A DNA stretch of 64,000 nt from Aquibacillus rhizosphaerae. GTDB lineage: Bacteria > Bacillota > Bacilli > Bacillales > Amphibacillaceae. Position numbers and translations under genes: made by a program. The stretch spans positions 326,453 to 390,452 of the forward strand of contig NZ_JASTZU010000058.1 in the NCBI RefSeq assembly GCF_030282825.1, in the 5' to 3' direction. This document shows, in pieces, positions 17,401-26,157 of this stretch. Within the stretch, counting starts at the first letter, position 1. Each line of letters opens with the position of its first letter. The notes under the pieces are model-generated. The model had not been told where the DNA came from and did not search any database. It worked only from the letters and a program-made list of their open reading frames with translations.

Positions 17401-17628
17401 TTATATTTTTATATACTGTTGTTGATTTGCACTGCTTTTTACTTCAATTTTTATTTTATCCTTTAAGTCCCTATTTTTTACTTCATGTAAAAACAGCGAC
17501 CCTAACAATCGTCTGTCCCCAATAGCTAAACGATTCCATTCATAACCTTTGAACAGGTCTTTTACCAAAAACTTCTCACCAGGATCTAAGTTTTGCACCT
17601 CTTGAATAGCTAGCTTTAGACACTCCAT
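17401..17628 (-). CDS. DUF1413-family small protein
   Basis: A 75-aa protein, first gene of the restriction-modification operon. The pattern DPGEKFLVKDLFKGYEWNRL followed by GDRRLLGSLFLHEV is the DUF1413 signature, whose members are small and often coded beside restriction systems or toxins. Without a helix-turn-helix it is not an obvious control (C) protein, but its first position in the operon suggests a regulatory or accessory role. The ATG at 17628 has a poor ribosome-binding site (ATATCTAT region), so initiation may be weak by design. Function unknown. Confidence 0.65.
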   Translation of the reverse strand: MECLKLAIQEVQNLDPGEKFLVKDLFKGYEWNRLAIGDRRLLGSLFLHEVKNRDLKDKIKIEVKSSANQQQYIKI

Positions 17629-17911
17629 ATCTATTTAAACGCTCCTTTAAAATAGATTATTCCCAAAAATATAAGCTTATGTATATGTTCATAGTAGAAC
17701 AAACGTTTATATAAGTAAAGAATTTAATAGCTTTTAAGGTTTTTAAAATCGTTTAATTTTTTTGCTGCTTAAAATAGCAGCTGTTTATTTTTACTAAAAA
17801 ATAGCTATTTACCACATTTTTTTATTATGCTGCAAAAAAAAAATGGACTTTTTACGATAATTAAATTAAACTATTTACAATAGCAGCAAAAATAAAAATG
17901 GAGGTTTTAAA
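17629..17911. promoter_or_regulatory. Divergent intergenic region with clustered GCWGC sites
   Basis: AT-rich spacer between the restriction-modification operon (leftward) and the DUF262 gene (rightward). It contains four GCTGC or GCAGC sites in about 130 bases: a hairpin GCTGCT / AGCAGC near 17764-17783, then TGCTGC near 17830 and AGCAGC near 17884. It also has a run of nine A residues. Both promoters must lie here. Confidence 0.45.
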
Positions 17912-19087
17912 ATGACTATTAAGATTAATAAAGTATTACAAGCAAACGCATTTAATGACCCTACAAAGGAGACTATCCAGAAATCCATCAGTCAGTTATG
18001 CAGTGAGGTAGATTCAAAAGGAATTATAATGCCTATTTTTCAACGTGATTTAGCGTGGACCACTCAGAAAAAAGTAGAATTATTTAATTTCCAATTAAAC
18101 GGATTTGCACCAGTATCCCCGATTTCTATGAATAGAACCGGTCCCAAAAGTTTAGATATGGCACATGTAGCTTTGATAGATCGGTCCGAAATAGAAAGTG
18201 TTCAAGAAGGAAAATTTAGTGTAATAGATGGACAACAGAGGATTTCAACCAACTACCAAGCTTATACAGATGATGAATCAGTTAGAGAAGTTGTATTGGA
18301 TGTAACTAAAGGCCGGTTTGTAGATTTAAAAGGAAAAGACATTAAGAAGAGTCAGATTCCGGTAGGTGTTTTATACAATAAAGGTCCAAAAGTCTATACG
18401 GAGTATATTAGAACCCATCCAACGCTAACTGAATTTGATGTTTCTTCTCTACTGGGCCAAATACGTACTAAATTCTCTAATTATTTTTACACGGTGAATT
18501 TTGCACAAGATTTGTCTGGTGAAGAACAAATTGAATGGTTTGATGTACTAAACTTAGCTGGAAGTCGAGTACCTGAGATACAAATGAAACTTACTCGCTT
18601 GCAAATTAAAGGATTGGATTTTTACAAGGAATACGCGAATATCTTCCGCGATAAATTAGAACTTGTTGGATTCGATCATTTATTTGTACAAAAGAACACA
18701 GAAGTGTCCATCCCTATAGCCGCATTAAATCCAGCTTTTGAAATCATTTTGGGTAGGAAACACCATTCACTAAATTACAGCCCGATTCCGTCTGATACAA
18801 AAGAAGCAACTATTAGTGATATGAATATTAATGATTTAAGAAAATGCTTTGAAATGACTTTGGATGGTTTAGATCGTGCTTTGGATTTCATTAACGATAA
18901 CAGTTTATCAGAGCCATCAAGGATTGATTACATCACGTATCTTACTGGATATTTTGTCTACAAAAAAGACACAGACTTGTCCGATAAAAGCGAACAAGAG
19001 CTTATCGATTGGTATAATAAGACGATTTTTGTCAACAAATCAAACAGTGAAAGACGCGAAATGTTTGATTATGTATTAAGCATATAG
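17912..19087 (+). CDS. DUF262 (GmrS/ParB-like) domain protein
   Basis: The N-terminal domain has the DUF262 marks: PIFQRDLAWT (residues 41-50) and VIDGQQRIST (104-113), the nucleotide-binding QR and DGQQR motifs shared with ParB/sulfiredoxin-like folds. DUF262 proteins use NTP hydrolysis to license nucleases, as in type IV GmrSD enzymes, where DUF1524 follows. Here the C-terminal part (about 200-391) is helical and no DUF1524 HNH motif is visible. The gene faces away from the two-methyltransferase operon and has a good GGAGG site at 17901. It may be an anti-modified-phage factor or a regulator of its neighbour. Confidence 0.85.
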   Translation: MTIKINKVLQANAFNDPTKETIQKSISQLCSEVDSKGIIMPIFQRDLAWTTQKKVELFNFQLNGFAPVSPISMNRTGPKSLDMAHVALIDRSEIESVQEGKFSVIDGQQRISTNYQAYTDDESVREVVLDVTKGRFVDLKGKDIKKSQIPVGVLYNKGPKVYTEYIRTHPTLTEFDVSSLLGQIRTKFSNYFYTVNFAQDLSGEEQIEWFDVLNLAGSRVPEIQMKLTRLQIKGLDFYKEYANIFRDKLELVGFDHLFVQKNTEVSIPIAALNPAFEIILGRKHHSLNYSPIPSDTKEATISDMNINDLRKCFEMTLDGLDRALDFINDNSLSEPSRIDYITYLTGYFVYKKDTDLSDKSEQELIDWYNKTIFVNKSNSERREMFDYVLSI

Positions 19088-19194
19088 TTTTTATTAAAAG
19101 TTCTACCATGAATAGTACAACTAGAATATCTACGTCTAAAACTAGAACGTGCTGTAGCAAGTAAGCTCCCCAGCACTTCTAAAAATGTTTTATT

Positions 19195-19238
19195 AAAAAG
19201 CTACAGTCTCCCTTTTATAAGGTAGATTGTAGCTTTTT
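19195..19238 (+). terminator. Terminator after the DUF262 gene
   Basis: AAAAAGCTACA / TGTAGCTTTTT arms enclosing about 22 bases, ending in a T-run. It lies about 110 bases after the stop codon and can work on both strands. Confidence 0.75.
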
Positions 19239-19944
19239 CAATGTATGAAAAAAGTATACAAGTTCCAGTTTATTATTTTTTAGATGATAGAATAATAATA
19301 CCTTTTTAATACTAATATTCATCAGTTAATAAAATCGTGGTGCAACTACGATTACCTTCTATAACAATATAAAAAGAAATTCCCTTTTCTCTTGAGTATT
19401 TTCTCAATTACTTAACACATCCTGTGGTGACATCTTACTCCAATAGCATTTTTCATGTCGATCTAAAACAGCAACTATGTTTTGTCTATCTAACTCTCTC
19501 ATCGCTCCCTTAGCAGCTACTACTTTTCCCAATTCTTATTTTAATTCCATTCTAAACCGTCTTTTATTTATCATTTATAACTATTGTATCGCATCTCAAT
19601 CTAAGATAAGAGATCATAGATAACTTAAATGTAAGATTTTACATAACTTCTTACATTCAAATCGTTGTATTAATTGAGTTTACCCCTGATTCGGACCCAT
19701 AGCTACATTAGTGTCTGGTCACCACCCGTAATTTGTTAAGATTTATCGATTCAATTTATTCGTTAAGTATAGACTTTAAGTACCATAATACGGTAGTTTT
19801 AATAACAGAAGACCCTAATCTTAATCGACATAAACTTTCATTTTACGGCTGGTGTCGGAAGCAGGGGACGGTTCTCTGCTTCTAGCCCATGACATAACTC
19901 AAATCAGTTAAAATACATTTTATAATAACATTCAAATTTCCTTT
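19239..19944. other. Noncoding region with a gene relic and repeats
   Basis: About 700 bp without an intact gene. The minus strand at about 19405-19545 reads GAMRELDRQNIVAVLDRHEK ... SPQDVLSN to a stop, a clean frame of some 45 codons that looks like the end of a lost gene. At 19709-19735 lies a GTGTCTGGTCACCACCC repeat and at 19857-19882 a copy of the GGAAGCAGGGGACGG repeat. Confidence 0.4.
19857..19882. repeat. Dispersed GGAAGCAGGGGACGG repeat
   Basis: GGAAGCAGGGGACGGTTCT then CTGCTTC: an imperfect palindrome that appears at ten or more places in this window. Confidence 0.75.
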
Positions 19945-21324
19945 TCAACAGTTCGCCACCAGATCCTTCTGCTTAATCTCCCTAACAACTTTCCTCAATT
20001 CCCTCCCCATCTTAAACACACCTTCCAACAATCCCACAGTCTCATAACAAGCATCCACATCCAAAACCTCTCTTTCTGTATGCTCATTCTGATAACCAAC
20101 GGAAAGATTCACACTTTGTATCCCATACTCTGCCCAAATTCTTGTATCACTACTACCACCATGAGTTGTCGCCCATCCTTGTAATCCTTCAGTTGTAGCA
20201 ACCTCTTCGAAAAAAGCTCCATAACTTGCATCACAAAATGGCATATACCCACCACATGAGGTAACAATATCACCCTTTCCACGGCGATCAACTACGATCG
20301 CTGCATCTATTCCCCAAAGAAAATATTCATGGACACTATTGGCACCAATTAATCCGCACTCTTCTTCGACGGTGAAGATAAATTTCACTTTTCCATTAAA
20401 AGTAGATGTTTGATTGAGGTATTCTGCTAATTGAAGTACTACTGCAACACCGGCTCTATCGTCAGCACCAAGTATTCCTCTACTGCTAGTCCATAGACTT
20501 CGATCCTTCATGATTTGACGGTTTACCGCAAAGTCGGCTACTGTATCCAAATGTGCATTTAATAGAATCGTAGGACCATTTCCATTCTTGTATGTTTTTT
20601 CAGCAAGGATGTTTCCGGCATGATCTACAGTTAAATAGTCGACATGTGGAGAAAGCTTTTTCTTCACCACGTCTCGGATGATTTCTTCTTCTCCACTGAC
20701 TCCGGGAATCGAAAGCAACTCTTCCAGTAGATGCTGGAAAAACTTCTCTTTATGATACTCCATACCTTTTCCTAACCCGCTCTTTTCTATGAGACTAAGC
20801 TTTTCTGCGAGATCAAGCAGTTCCATTTCTTGCATGTGCAATGTCAGATGATAGCTATTGCTCCGCTCCCTCCAGTGAACACGTTTCATTCCAGCTGCAA
20901 GCAATATTTCTACTAGTTCATTTATATCTCTGCCTTTTGTTAACATCACATGTGCAGGTCTTTTACCATGACCATCACAAGATCCTTGTGTGTAAAAGCC
21001 AAGTCTATTCAACTGTCGGACAATGCCACTAATATATACATCTAATTCATGAAGCTTTGGCTCGTCAACACCAGGCCGAAACCAGAAACCGCTTCTGCCT
21101 CGATTCTCAAAGCTAAATGCAGTAATCCAAGTTTGTTCTGATAATCTCCTTTCCGGTAAAATGAGCACACGATTATCAAACATAAAATCAATGTTTGCTT
21201 TATCAAGACTTTCCAATAGAAACTCCATATTTAATTGTGTTTCGTGCGTACAGTCAAAAACATTTTCCTCTACTTGCTTTAGCAACCACCCGTGACGTAT
21301 CAATAATTGATTCCAACTTTTCAT
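19945..21324 (-). CDS. M20/M42-type metallopeptidase with an N-terminal extension
   Basis: A zinc aminopeptidase-like enzyme. The catalytic domain (about residues 190-445) shows the metal ligands in order: NAHLDTVAD (H258, D260), GADDRAG (D288), VEEECG (E320, E321), IVVDRRG (Asp) and NEHTERE (His). The first 185 residues form a separate domain with a YTQGSCDGHGKRPAHVMLT element and no motif of known peptidases; it may bind the substrate. Such enzymes trim short peptides in the cytoplasm. A good start and no decay. It stands alone, flanked on both sides by relics. The exact peptidase family (M20, M28 or M42) cannot be settled by eye. Confidence 0.8.
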   Translation of the reverse strand: MKSWNQLLIRHGWLLKQVEENVFDCTHETQLNMEFLLESLDKANIDFMFDNRVLILPERRLSEQTWITAFSFENRGRSGFWFRPGVDEPKLHELDVYISGIVRQLNRLGFYTQGSCDGHGKRPAHVMLTKGRDINELVEILLAAGMKRVHWRERSNSYHLTLHMQEMELLDLAEKLSLIEKSGLGKGMEYHKEKFFQHLLEELLSIPGVSGEEEIIRDVVKKKLSPHVDYLTVDHAGNILAEKTYKNGNGPTILLNAHLDTVADFAVNRQIMKDRSLWTSSRGILGADDRAGVAVVLQLAEYLNQTSTFNGKVKFIFTVEEECGLIGANSVHEYFLWGIDAAIVVDRRGKGDIVTSCGGYMPFCDASYGAFFEEVATTEGLQGWATTHGGSSDTRIWAEYGIQSVNLSVGYQNEHTEREVLDVDACYETVGLLEGVFKMGRELRKVVREIKQKDLVANC

Positions 21325-21408
21325 TCCATCATCTCCCTTTTGTTTATGTTGTTATTATCGCAAGAACCGTGTGACACACTTGTCACAGACATCAAATAGG
21401 CTGATGAG

Positions 21409-21640
21409 CTATAAGATCACCATACTCGCCACTTCAATCTGAGTAGAATTGGTTATAATGGAAAAACACATCTCCACGTCACAGTCATAAGCTTTTAATA
21501 GCGGCAATTGGTTTCGAATGTTGGATCCTTCAAACACAGACAGGACAAGTTTTCCTTCTTTGACTATTCACGACATCGCTCATACATAACTTGTAGATGC
21601 TCAGGAGGTATATCAGAATACAGCTCGACAAACATTACCT
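21409..21640 (-). pseudogene. Decayed gene of unknown function
   Basis: Two adjacent minus-strand frames read MFVELYSDIPPEHLQVMYER (stop at the end) and KEGKLVLSVFEGSNIRNQLP ... IITNSTQIEVASMVIL. The joint is a frameshift near 21570. About 75 residues survive, not recognised. The rest of 21325-21839 shows shorter pieces of the same kind. Confidence 0.4.
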
Positions 21641-21826
21641 ATTAATATTGTCATCTCTCATCTGTAATAGTTTTTTGTCTTTGTACACATAAAGTCCAAC
21701 TATGAGTAATGCATCCTCCAAAACTCAAGCTTGTGATCCATCGATTTGCTTTTCTTCTATTGTTTCAGATTCTTTTAACACCCATGCAGCCTGACCGTTG
21801 CTGTGACAGTTTTTTCACAAGCAAAA

Positions 21827-21857
21827 AAATGCTTATGGACTAGTCCATAAGCATTTC
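21827..21857 (-). terminator. Terminator overlapping the TPR gene stop codon
   Basis: A perfect palindrome AAATGCTTATGGACT / AGTCCATAAGCATTT holds the TAG stop at its centre and is followed by seven T residues on the minus strand. Confidence 0.85.
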
Positions 21858-22823
21858 AGAAGTTACATCACGCGTGTGTTTAAACATGCGGTATTCTTTT
21901 TTCCAGTTCCACTGGTAGCCACCATTAATTGTTTTGATAAATTCAATATCAGGAAATGAGCGGTTTAAATTTTCTCTTAACCTTCTTATATCTTGTCTCA
22001 ATTTATCTTTCGGATTCTTTGATGCCTGTTGTCTTCTTTCGATGATGGTTGCAGACTCAACACCATCGGGGTGGCGCATTAAATACTCTAACAAAGGGAC
22101 ATACCTCGGATTAAGCCAATCTTCTTTACCAAATAAAGAAATGAACGTGTCATTCATTGTCCGCTGATTGAGGACGAAGCATTCTGTATTTTTATCAGGA
22201 TCAGTTAATTTTTCATATTCATTCTCACTTATGTAGTTAACTTCTTCACCATCCACAATCATTTGATATGGTTTTTCCTGTAAGCCTGCTTTCAATTCAT
22301 TTCGTAAAACCTTGATTTCACCGAACAAATCTAAATCTTCGTCTGGAATCTTATCTACTTTTCCAAGACTGTCATTTAAGATGATTTGTGTGGATTTTAA
22401 TATGTAATGATGTGCTTTGATTTGTTGTTCCTTATCTAATTGGTTTCGCTTCTTTGTCGTAATGCCATTTAATGCTTGCTGAAAGGAATCAATCGACTTT
22501 ATCCATTTTTCTTGGTGAAAATACAAGAAGCCTAAGCGATAATAAGCACGTGGGTAATCAGGATCATAATGTAGTAAATGATTAAATCGTTTAATTGCTT
22601 CATCATAGGCACGTGTACGCATTTTCAAATCTTCACCTTGTTGAAGTAACAGGTTAGCAACTGACTCTTTATAACGGATCTCTTTTCGATTTTCCTTTGC
22701 TAACTGTTTGTAGATTCTAATTCCCTCGTTGATCCATCGTACTTCGGACTCATCTCCTTGTTCTAACCATGCCTCTTCTTTCATTAATAATTCTTCTTCT
22801 GTTAGATCAGACATTCTTGTCAT
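21840..22823 (-). CDS. TPR and winged-helix regulatory protein
   Basis: Residues about 20-160 contain tetratricopeptide-like helical pairs (YDEAIKRFNHLLHYDPDYP, RAYYRLGFLYFHQEKWIKSI), which bind partner proteins. The C-terminal 90 residues look like an OmpR/BTAD-type winged helix: PLLEYLMRHPDGVESATIIE, then DKLRQDIRRLRENLN, and the hairpin FIKTINGGYQWNW. Such proteins act as transcription regulators that sense a ligand or peptide through the repeat. The 5' end and upstream region were copied to 29.9 kb. There is no partner operon, so the target is not clear from context. Confidence 0.75.
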   Translation of the reverse strand: MTRMSDLTEEELLMKEEAWLEQGDESEVRWINEGIRIYKQLAKENRKEIRYKESVANLLLQQGEDLKMRTRAYDEAIKRFNHLLHYDPDYPRAYYRLGFLYFHQEKWIKSIDSFQQALNGITTKKRNQLDKEQQIKAHHYILKSTQIILNDSLGKVDKIPDEDLDLFGEIKVLRNELKAGLQEKPYQMIVDGEEVNYISENEYEKLTDPDKNTECFVLNQRTMNDTFISLFGKEDWLNPRYVPLLEYLMRHPDGVESATIIERRQQASKNPKDKLRQDIRRLRENLNRSFPDIEFIKTINGGYQWNWKKEYRMFKHTRDVTSEMLMD

Positions 22824-23205
22824 TGCTGTTAACTCCTTTGCCCTATGCTATTATATTTTAAGTATGAAAATAGATAACGAATACGTTTAAAGATTACCGA
22901 TGGACTCCATTTTAATTTCGAACATTTGATGGATTTTATCTTAGATACTCATCCTGGACAAAGTATTTCTATTAGACTATCATATTTAGCACTCAATGGT
23001 TAAGGCAAATTTGCTTTCCAATTTTATTGCTAATGCTTTTTTATTCAGCATATCAGACTAACAAAAGTATTTTTCAATCTATTCTATCATATTAAAAGCA
23101 TTCAAAAAGATCGTAGGACAACTACCTTTTCATTTATTAAGATTTCAAATGATTGATTTGTCAGAGAAGTAGTAGATTATTTTTCGGAACGAGGTTACAG
23201 TCTTT
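22770..23205. repeat. Source copy of a segmental duplication (5' end of TPR gene plus upstream)
   Basis: The first codons of the TPR gene and about 380 bases before it recur at 29895-30181 with strong identity (for example TTATTTTTCGGAA near 23175 and 30165, GATAACGAATACGTTTAAAG at both). About 150 bases around 22910-23060 are missing from the second copy. Confidence 0.75.
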
Positions 23206-23267
23206 TTCTGAATTACAGAGCTGTTAAGATTCCTCTCCGATTTTAGCCAGTATCAAATTGGCTGCTT

Positions 23268-24404
23268 CTATGGCACCACCAGCTTTACAGAGGGTTCTGA
23301 CAGTTTCTGCGCTTCATTGTGATATGTCTGATTCAGCATCACTTCAGCTACTGCTGCTCTTAAATATTTTGGCTTCTTTCCTTTAAGTTTTAATCCTGCC
23401 CCTAGTTCGGCAACCCGGTCTGCCACTAGTCTTTGTTCGCTATGTTGAGGAAATAAAACCATTGGAACTCCAAAAAACAGGCTTTCATTCACACTATTCA
23501 TGCCGCAATGGGTGATAAATACATCTGCTTTCAGTAATACCGATATCTGATCCACAGAGTTTTTCACTGTGATATTTCCTGGTACGCTATCAAAAGAAGA
23601 AATCTCAGTTTTGTCACCAACTGAAATCACAATATCATAGTCCGTCTTTGCAAATGCTTTGAGACAGTTTTTATAAAAATCCTGATTTTGATTTAGTACA
23701 GTTCCAAGGGAAATATAAACTATCTTTTTATCTCTTTTATCTTTCTTTATCCGTGTAGTCTGCCTTATGGATGGTCCGACATAGGCATATCGTTCAGAAA
23801 ATGTAACCGCCATTGGCTGAAATTCTTTTGACGTGTAAACAATGGTGTCCGTTTCATTATCATTTTGAATAAGCGATACAATATTTTCTACTTTATAACC
23901 ATGTTCGTTTAAAAGTTTAATTTTTTTGTTAATCATTCGCATGCCTACAATCATTCTCCATGTTTCTATGAAACCCTGCTTCATTAATTTGGCTGTATGT
24001 CGATTAAAAGCAAAGGAAGTCGTCGAACAAATATATGGAATTCTTAGTTTCTTAGCAAATAATTTACCCCAAAGGCATAAAGAGTCAGAAACAATGCAAT
24101 CTGGTTGAAATTCGCTTATTTCTTTACATGCTTTTTTATCCAATTCAATCGTTGTATCGGCAATCATTCCAATCAAAGCCGCAAAATCTTTGCCTGCCTT
24201 ACGATCCATTTCTTTTTGTGAAGCTTTAGGCAAAAAATCATCACAAGCAATAAATGTAGCACCGGCATCTTCTATTTTCCCCTGAAATTCAAGGAAAGAA
24301 TAATACCAAACTTGATGGCTTCTATTTACTAACTCATTTACCACTGGAATGGTCGGGTTGGTATGACCATATGCGGGTATCGAAAAAAAGACAATTTTAC
24401 TCAT
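23268..24404 (-). CDS. MGT-type glycosyltransferase, C-terminus frameshifted
   Basis: A GT-B fold enzyme of the macrolide glycosyltransferase type. N-terminal KIVFFSIPAYGHTNPTIPV is the acceptor-side start and the C-terminal HCGMNSVNESLFFGVPMVLF binds the UDP-sugar. A one-base loss at about 23280 changes the last codons to SVKLVVP and a stop; the next frame continues CKAGGAIEAANLILAKIGEES to 23234, the expected end. About 20 residues are thus lost. The fold may survive, so activity is uncertain. It overlaps the XRE-AbrB regulator gene by four bases and shares its transcript. Such enzymes inactivate macrolides or decorate natural products; the acceptor cannot be told here. Confidence 0.8.
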   Translation of the reverse strand: MSKIVFFSIPAYGHTNPTIPVVNELVNRSHQVWYYSFLEFQGKIEDAGATFIACDDFLPKASQKEMDRKAGKDFAALIGMIADTTIELDKKACKEISEFQPDCIVSDSLCLWGKLFAKKLRIPYICSTTSFAFNRHTAKLMKQGFIETWRMIVGMRMINKKIKLLNEHGYKVENIVSLIQNDNETDTIVYTSKEFQPMAVTFSERYAYVGPSIRQTTRIKKDKRDKKIVYISLGTVLNQNQDFYKNCLKAFAKTDYDIVISVGDKTEISSFDSVPGNITVKNSVDQISVLLKADVFITHCGMNSVNESLFFGVPMVLFPQHSEQRLVADRVAELGAGLKLKGKKPKYLRAAVAEVMLNQTYHNEAQKLSEPSVKLVVP

Positions 24405-24838
24405 TCGATCTTACCCGTTGGTTCGGCTTTTCGAATCATCTCTGCAAATTCCAGAAAGTCGTCACTTTTTAAAACAGCAATTCCTTTTGTTGCATCTTCT
24501 CCTAGAACAACCAGCTTATCACCAGCATGAATCTGATACATTTCGCGCGCCTCCTTTGGAATCACAATTTGACCTCGTTCTCCTACCTTCACAACACCAA
24601 AGAACTGCTTACCTTTGGGACCGAGTTGGTTTATTTCTTCTTCAATCATATTGCAGGTTAATTGATCCAAGGTTACTTGTAAAATATCACTTAGTATCTG
24701 GCATTTATAAATATCTGGCAAGGCTTCACCATTTTCCCACTTTGCCACGGTCTGCCGTGATACATTTACCTTCTCTGCTAATTGTTCTTGACTCAGTTTA
24801 TGATTTTTACGTAGGACACGAATATTCATACCAATCAT
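24401..24838 (-). CDS. XRE helix-turn-helix and AbrB-type fusion regulator
   Basis: Two DNA-binding modules in 145 aa: an XRE HTH (residues 1-65, IRVLRKNHKLSQEQLAEKVN, SRQTVAKWENGEALPDI) and a SpoVT/AbrB swapped hairpin (about 80-125, GERGQIVIPKEAREMYQIHA). The fusion is known in Firmicutes as a transition-state-type regulator of adjacent genes. Its stop overlaps the start of the glycosyltransferase (ATGA), so it is probably an autoregulated operon leader and regulator of the enzyme. The upstream 24839-25162 region would hold its operator. No sign of decay. Confidence 0.85.
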   Translation of the reverse strand: MIGMNIRVLRKNHKLSQEQLAEKVNVSRQTVAKWENGEALPDIYKCQILSDILQVTLDQLTCNMIEEEINQLGPKGKQFFGVVKVGERGQIVIPKEAREMYQIHAGDKLVVLGEDATKGIAVLKSDDFLEFAEMIRKAEPTGKIE

Positions 24839-24992
24839 ATTTTTAAATATACAGAAGATATAAGGGGAAATCTATCAACAGTTCGTAACATTTCTTGTTA
24901 AAAATTGTAGCAAAAACTCATGCACAAGAAATTTATTTACTCAAACAATGCTTATTTGCAAAAATCTCTGTTTGGATTAATACTTTTGAGAG

Positions 24993-25028
24993 TTTGTAGG
25001 CTCAGAGACTTGGCTCTGAGCCTACAAA
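24993..25028. repeat. 15-bp perfect inverted repeat
   Basis: TTTGTAGGCTCAGAG (24993-25007) and CTCTGAGCCTACAAA (25014-25028) with a six-base loop. No T-run follows on either strand, so it is not a plain terminator. Confidence 0.75.
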
Positions 25029-25035
25029 TTCTAAT

Positions 25036-25100
25036 AGAAAGTGCCTGGTCACCACCCGTAAATTGTCGAATTCGACATTTAACTAATGGAGACAGGCACT
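25036..25100. repeat. GTGCCTGGTCACCACCC repeat with central Spo0A-box palindrome
   Basis: AAAGTGCCTG / CAGGCACTTTT outer arms enclose GTCACCACCC and the palindrome TGTCGAATTCGACA (25064-25077). That palindrome is two 0A boxes (TGTCGAA) facing each other. The T-rich end makes the outer stem a possible terminator. Related pieces occur at 19709, 26305, 26444-26510, 27480, 27628-27672 and 33099-33155. Confidence 0.6.
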
Positions 25101-25162
25101 TTTATTCCTATATGTTACTATCTAGGCTCGGTCACTCCGATAAGCACTTAAACTTAACAATC

Positions 25163-26104
25163 CTAATGCTCTAAGTTAGGTGGTACACCATCAGTTTGAT
25201 CCTTTGATTCCTCCTCTGGATTATCCAAAAGAATGATAAATCCTTCAAAGTAGTTTATTAAATAATGTCGTTGGCTTAAAGAGAGGTGATTTACAAAAAT
25301 AGTATTTCGAAGGATGTTGCTTATCCTATCAACATATTTTAATAATAGCTTATAGAGAGACTTATGACTTTCAGCATCAAAAGTGGTGTTCAGCTTTTTA
25401 CTTGATACGATTTCCTCTAGTTTATCTCTGTCTCTATCTTTAATTCCAGATTGAACAACTTCATCAATACTATCTTTTTTAGTGACCTCCTTCATTAATA
25501 TAAAGCCAGGAATTTTTGTGAAAGTATCAATTGCTTTCACTGTATTTCCAGTGATTTGACCATCCTTGTATAACTCAAATATATATTCTTTTGTTGGATA
25601 CTTGATGTTTTTCAGATAATGGATATCTGTTATTACGTGTCTCCCCAAATCTTTCTCCTCACCGATCTTTACCCATTCTGGATTAACATTCTTGCCTTTT
25701 ATATACTTATTTATCGTTTCAACAGTGACACTACAGCGTTCCGACAGTTCTGTCGCATTGTATGGCTTTATTGCTAAAAGATGATTTATCATACGCTCTA
25801 GCTCATATGGAGTTCTTTTTTTTGTGTGGAATTCTGTCTTAAGTCTTTTAATTATTCTTTCATCTGGGGAGGTTACCTCCTCTACAATACAGAGTGCCTC
25901 ATTCTTACCAATATAATCTAACGCATCGTACCTTCTATATCCCTCGACTAACACATAACTTTTTTCAGATACTTGTTCTACTACAAGCGGACTGGTCAAA
26001 CCATACCTAGATATATCTAATTCGAGCATCTCATCTCTTTTTTCTTCTCGAAAAGATTTTTCCGACTTGTTTATTTGAGCTAGTTTAATTTTACGTATAT
26101 TCAT
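25163..26104 (-). CDS. ParB/Spo0J-like nuclease-fold regulator
   Basis: ParB N-terminal fold: IRKIKLAQINKSEKSFREEK start, then LVVEQVSEKSYVLVEGYRRYDAL, the ParB box that binds CTP or substrate. A helix-turn-helix may follow (about residues 120-150, YNATELSERCSVTVETINKYI), as in chromosomal and plasmid ParB. The last 80 residues are helical and may dimerise. The preferred start is the ATG at 26104, with GGAG nine bases before it, not the longer frame at 26119. No ParA ATPase is nearby, so a regulator or a relic of a plasmid partition system is likely. It lies just downstream of a 15-bp palindrome. Confidence 0.78.
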   Translation of the reverse strand: MNIRKIKLAQINKSEKSFREEKRDEMLELDISRYGLTSPLVVEQVSEKSYVLVEGYRRYDALDYIGKNEALCIVEEVTSPDERIIKRLKTEFHTKKRTPYELERMINHLLAIKPYNATELSERCSVTVETINKYIKGKNVNPEWVKIGEEKDLGRHVITDIHYLKNIKYPTKEYIFELYKDGQITGNTVKAIDTFTKIPGFILMKEVTKKDSIDEVVQSGIKDRDRDKLEEIVSSKKLNTTFDAESHKSLYKLLLKYVDRISNILRNTIFVNHLSLSQRHYLINYFEGFIILLDNPEEESKDQTDGVPPNLEH

Positions 26105-26157
26105 GGTGTATCTCTCCATTCCTTTTTAGAATGGATATTCTTTTGTGAGATTGTCCT

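Larger units (their letters stand above)
24839..25162. other. Intergenic region with two palindromic repeats
   Basis: No gene. It contains a 15-bp perfect inverted repeat at 24993-25028, then the CACCACCCGTAAATTGTCG repeat at 25036-25100, and is otherwise AT-rich. It serves as promoter region for the XRE-AbrB gene. Confidence 0.5.

Noticed and set aside
24418..24846. Plus-strand 142-codon frame opposite the XRE-AbrB gene
   Set aside because: It mirrors a gene with two clear DNA-binding domains.
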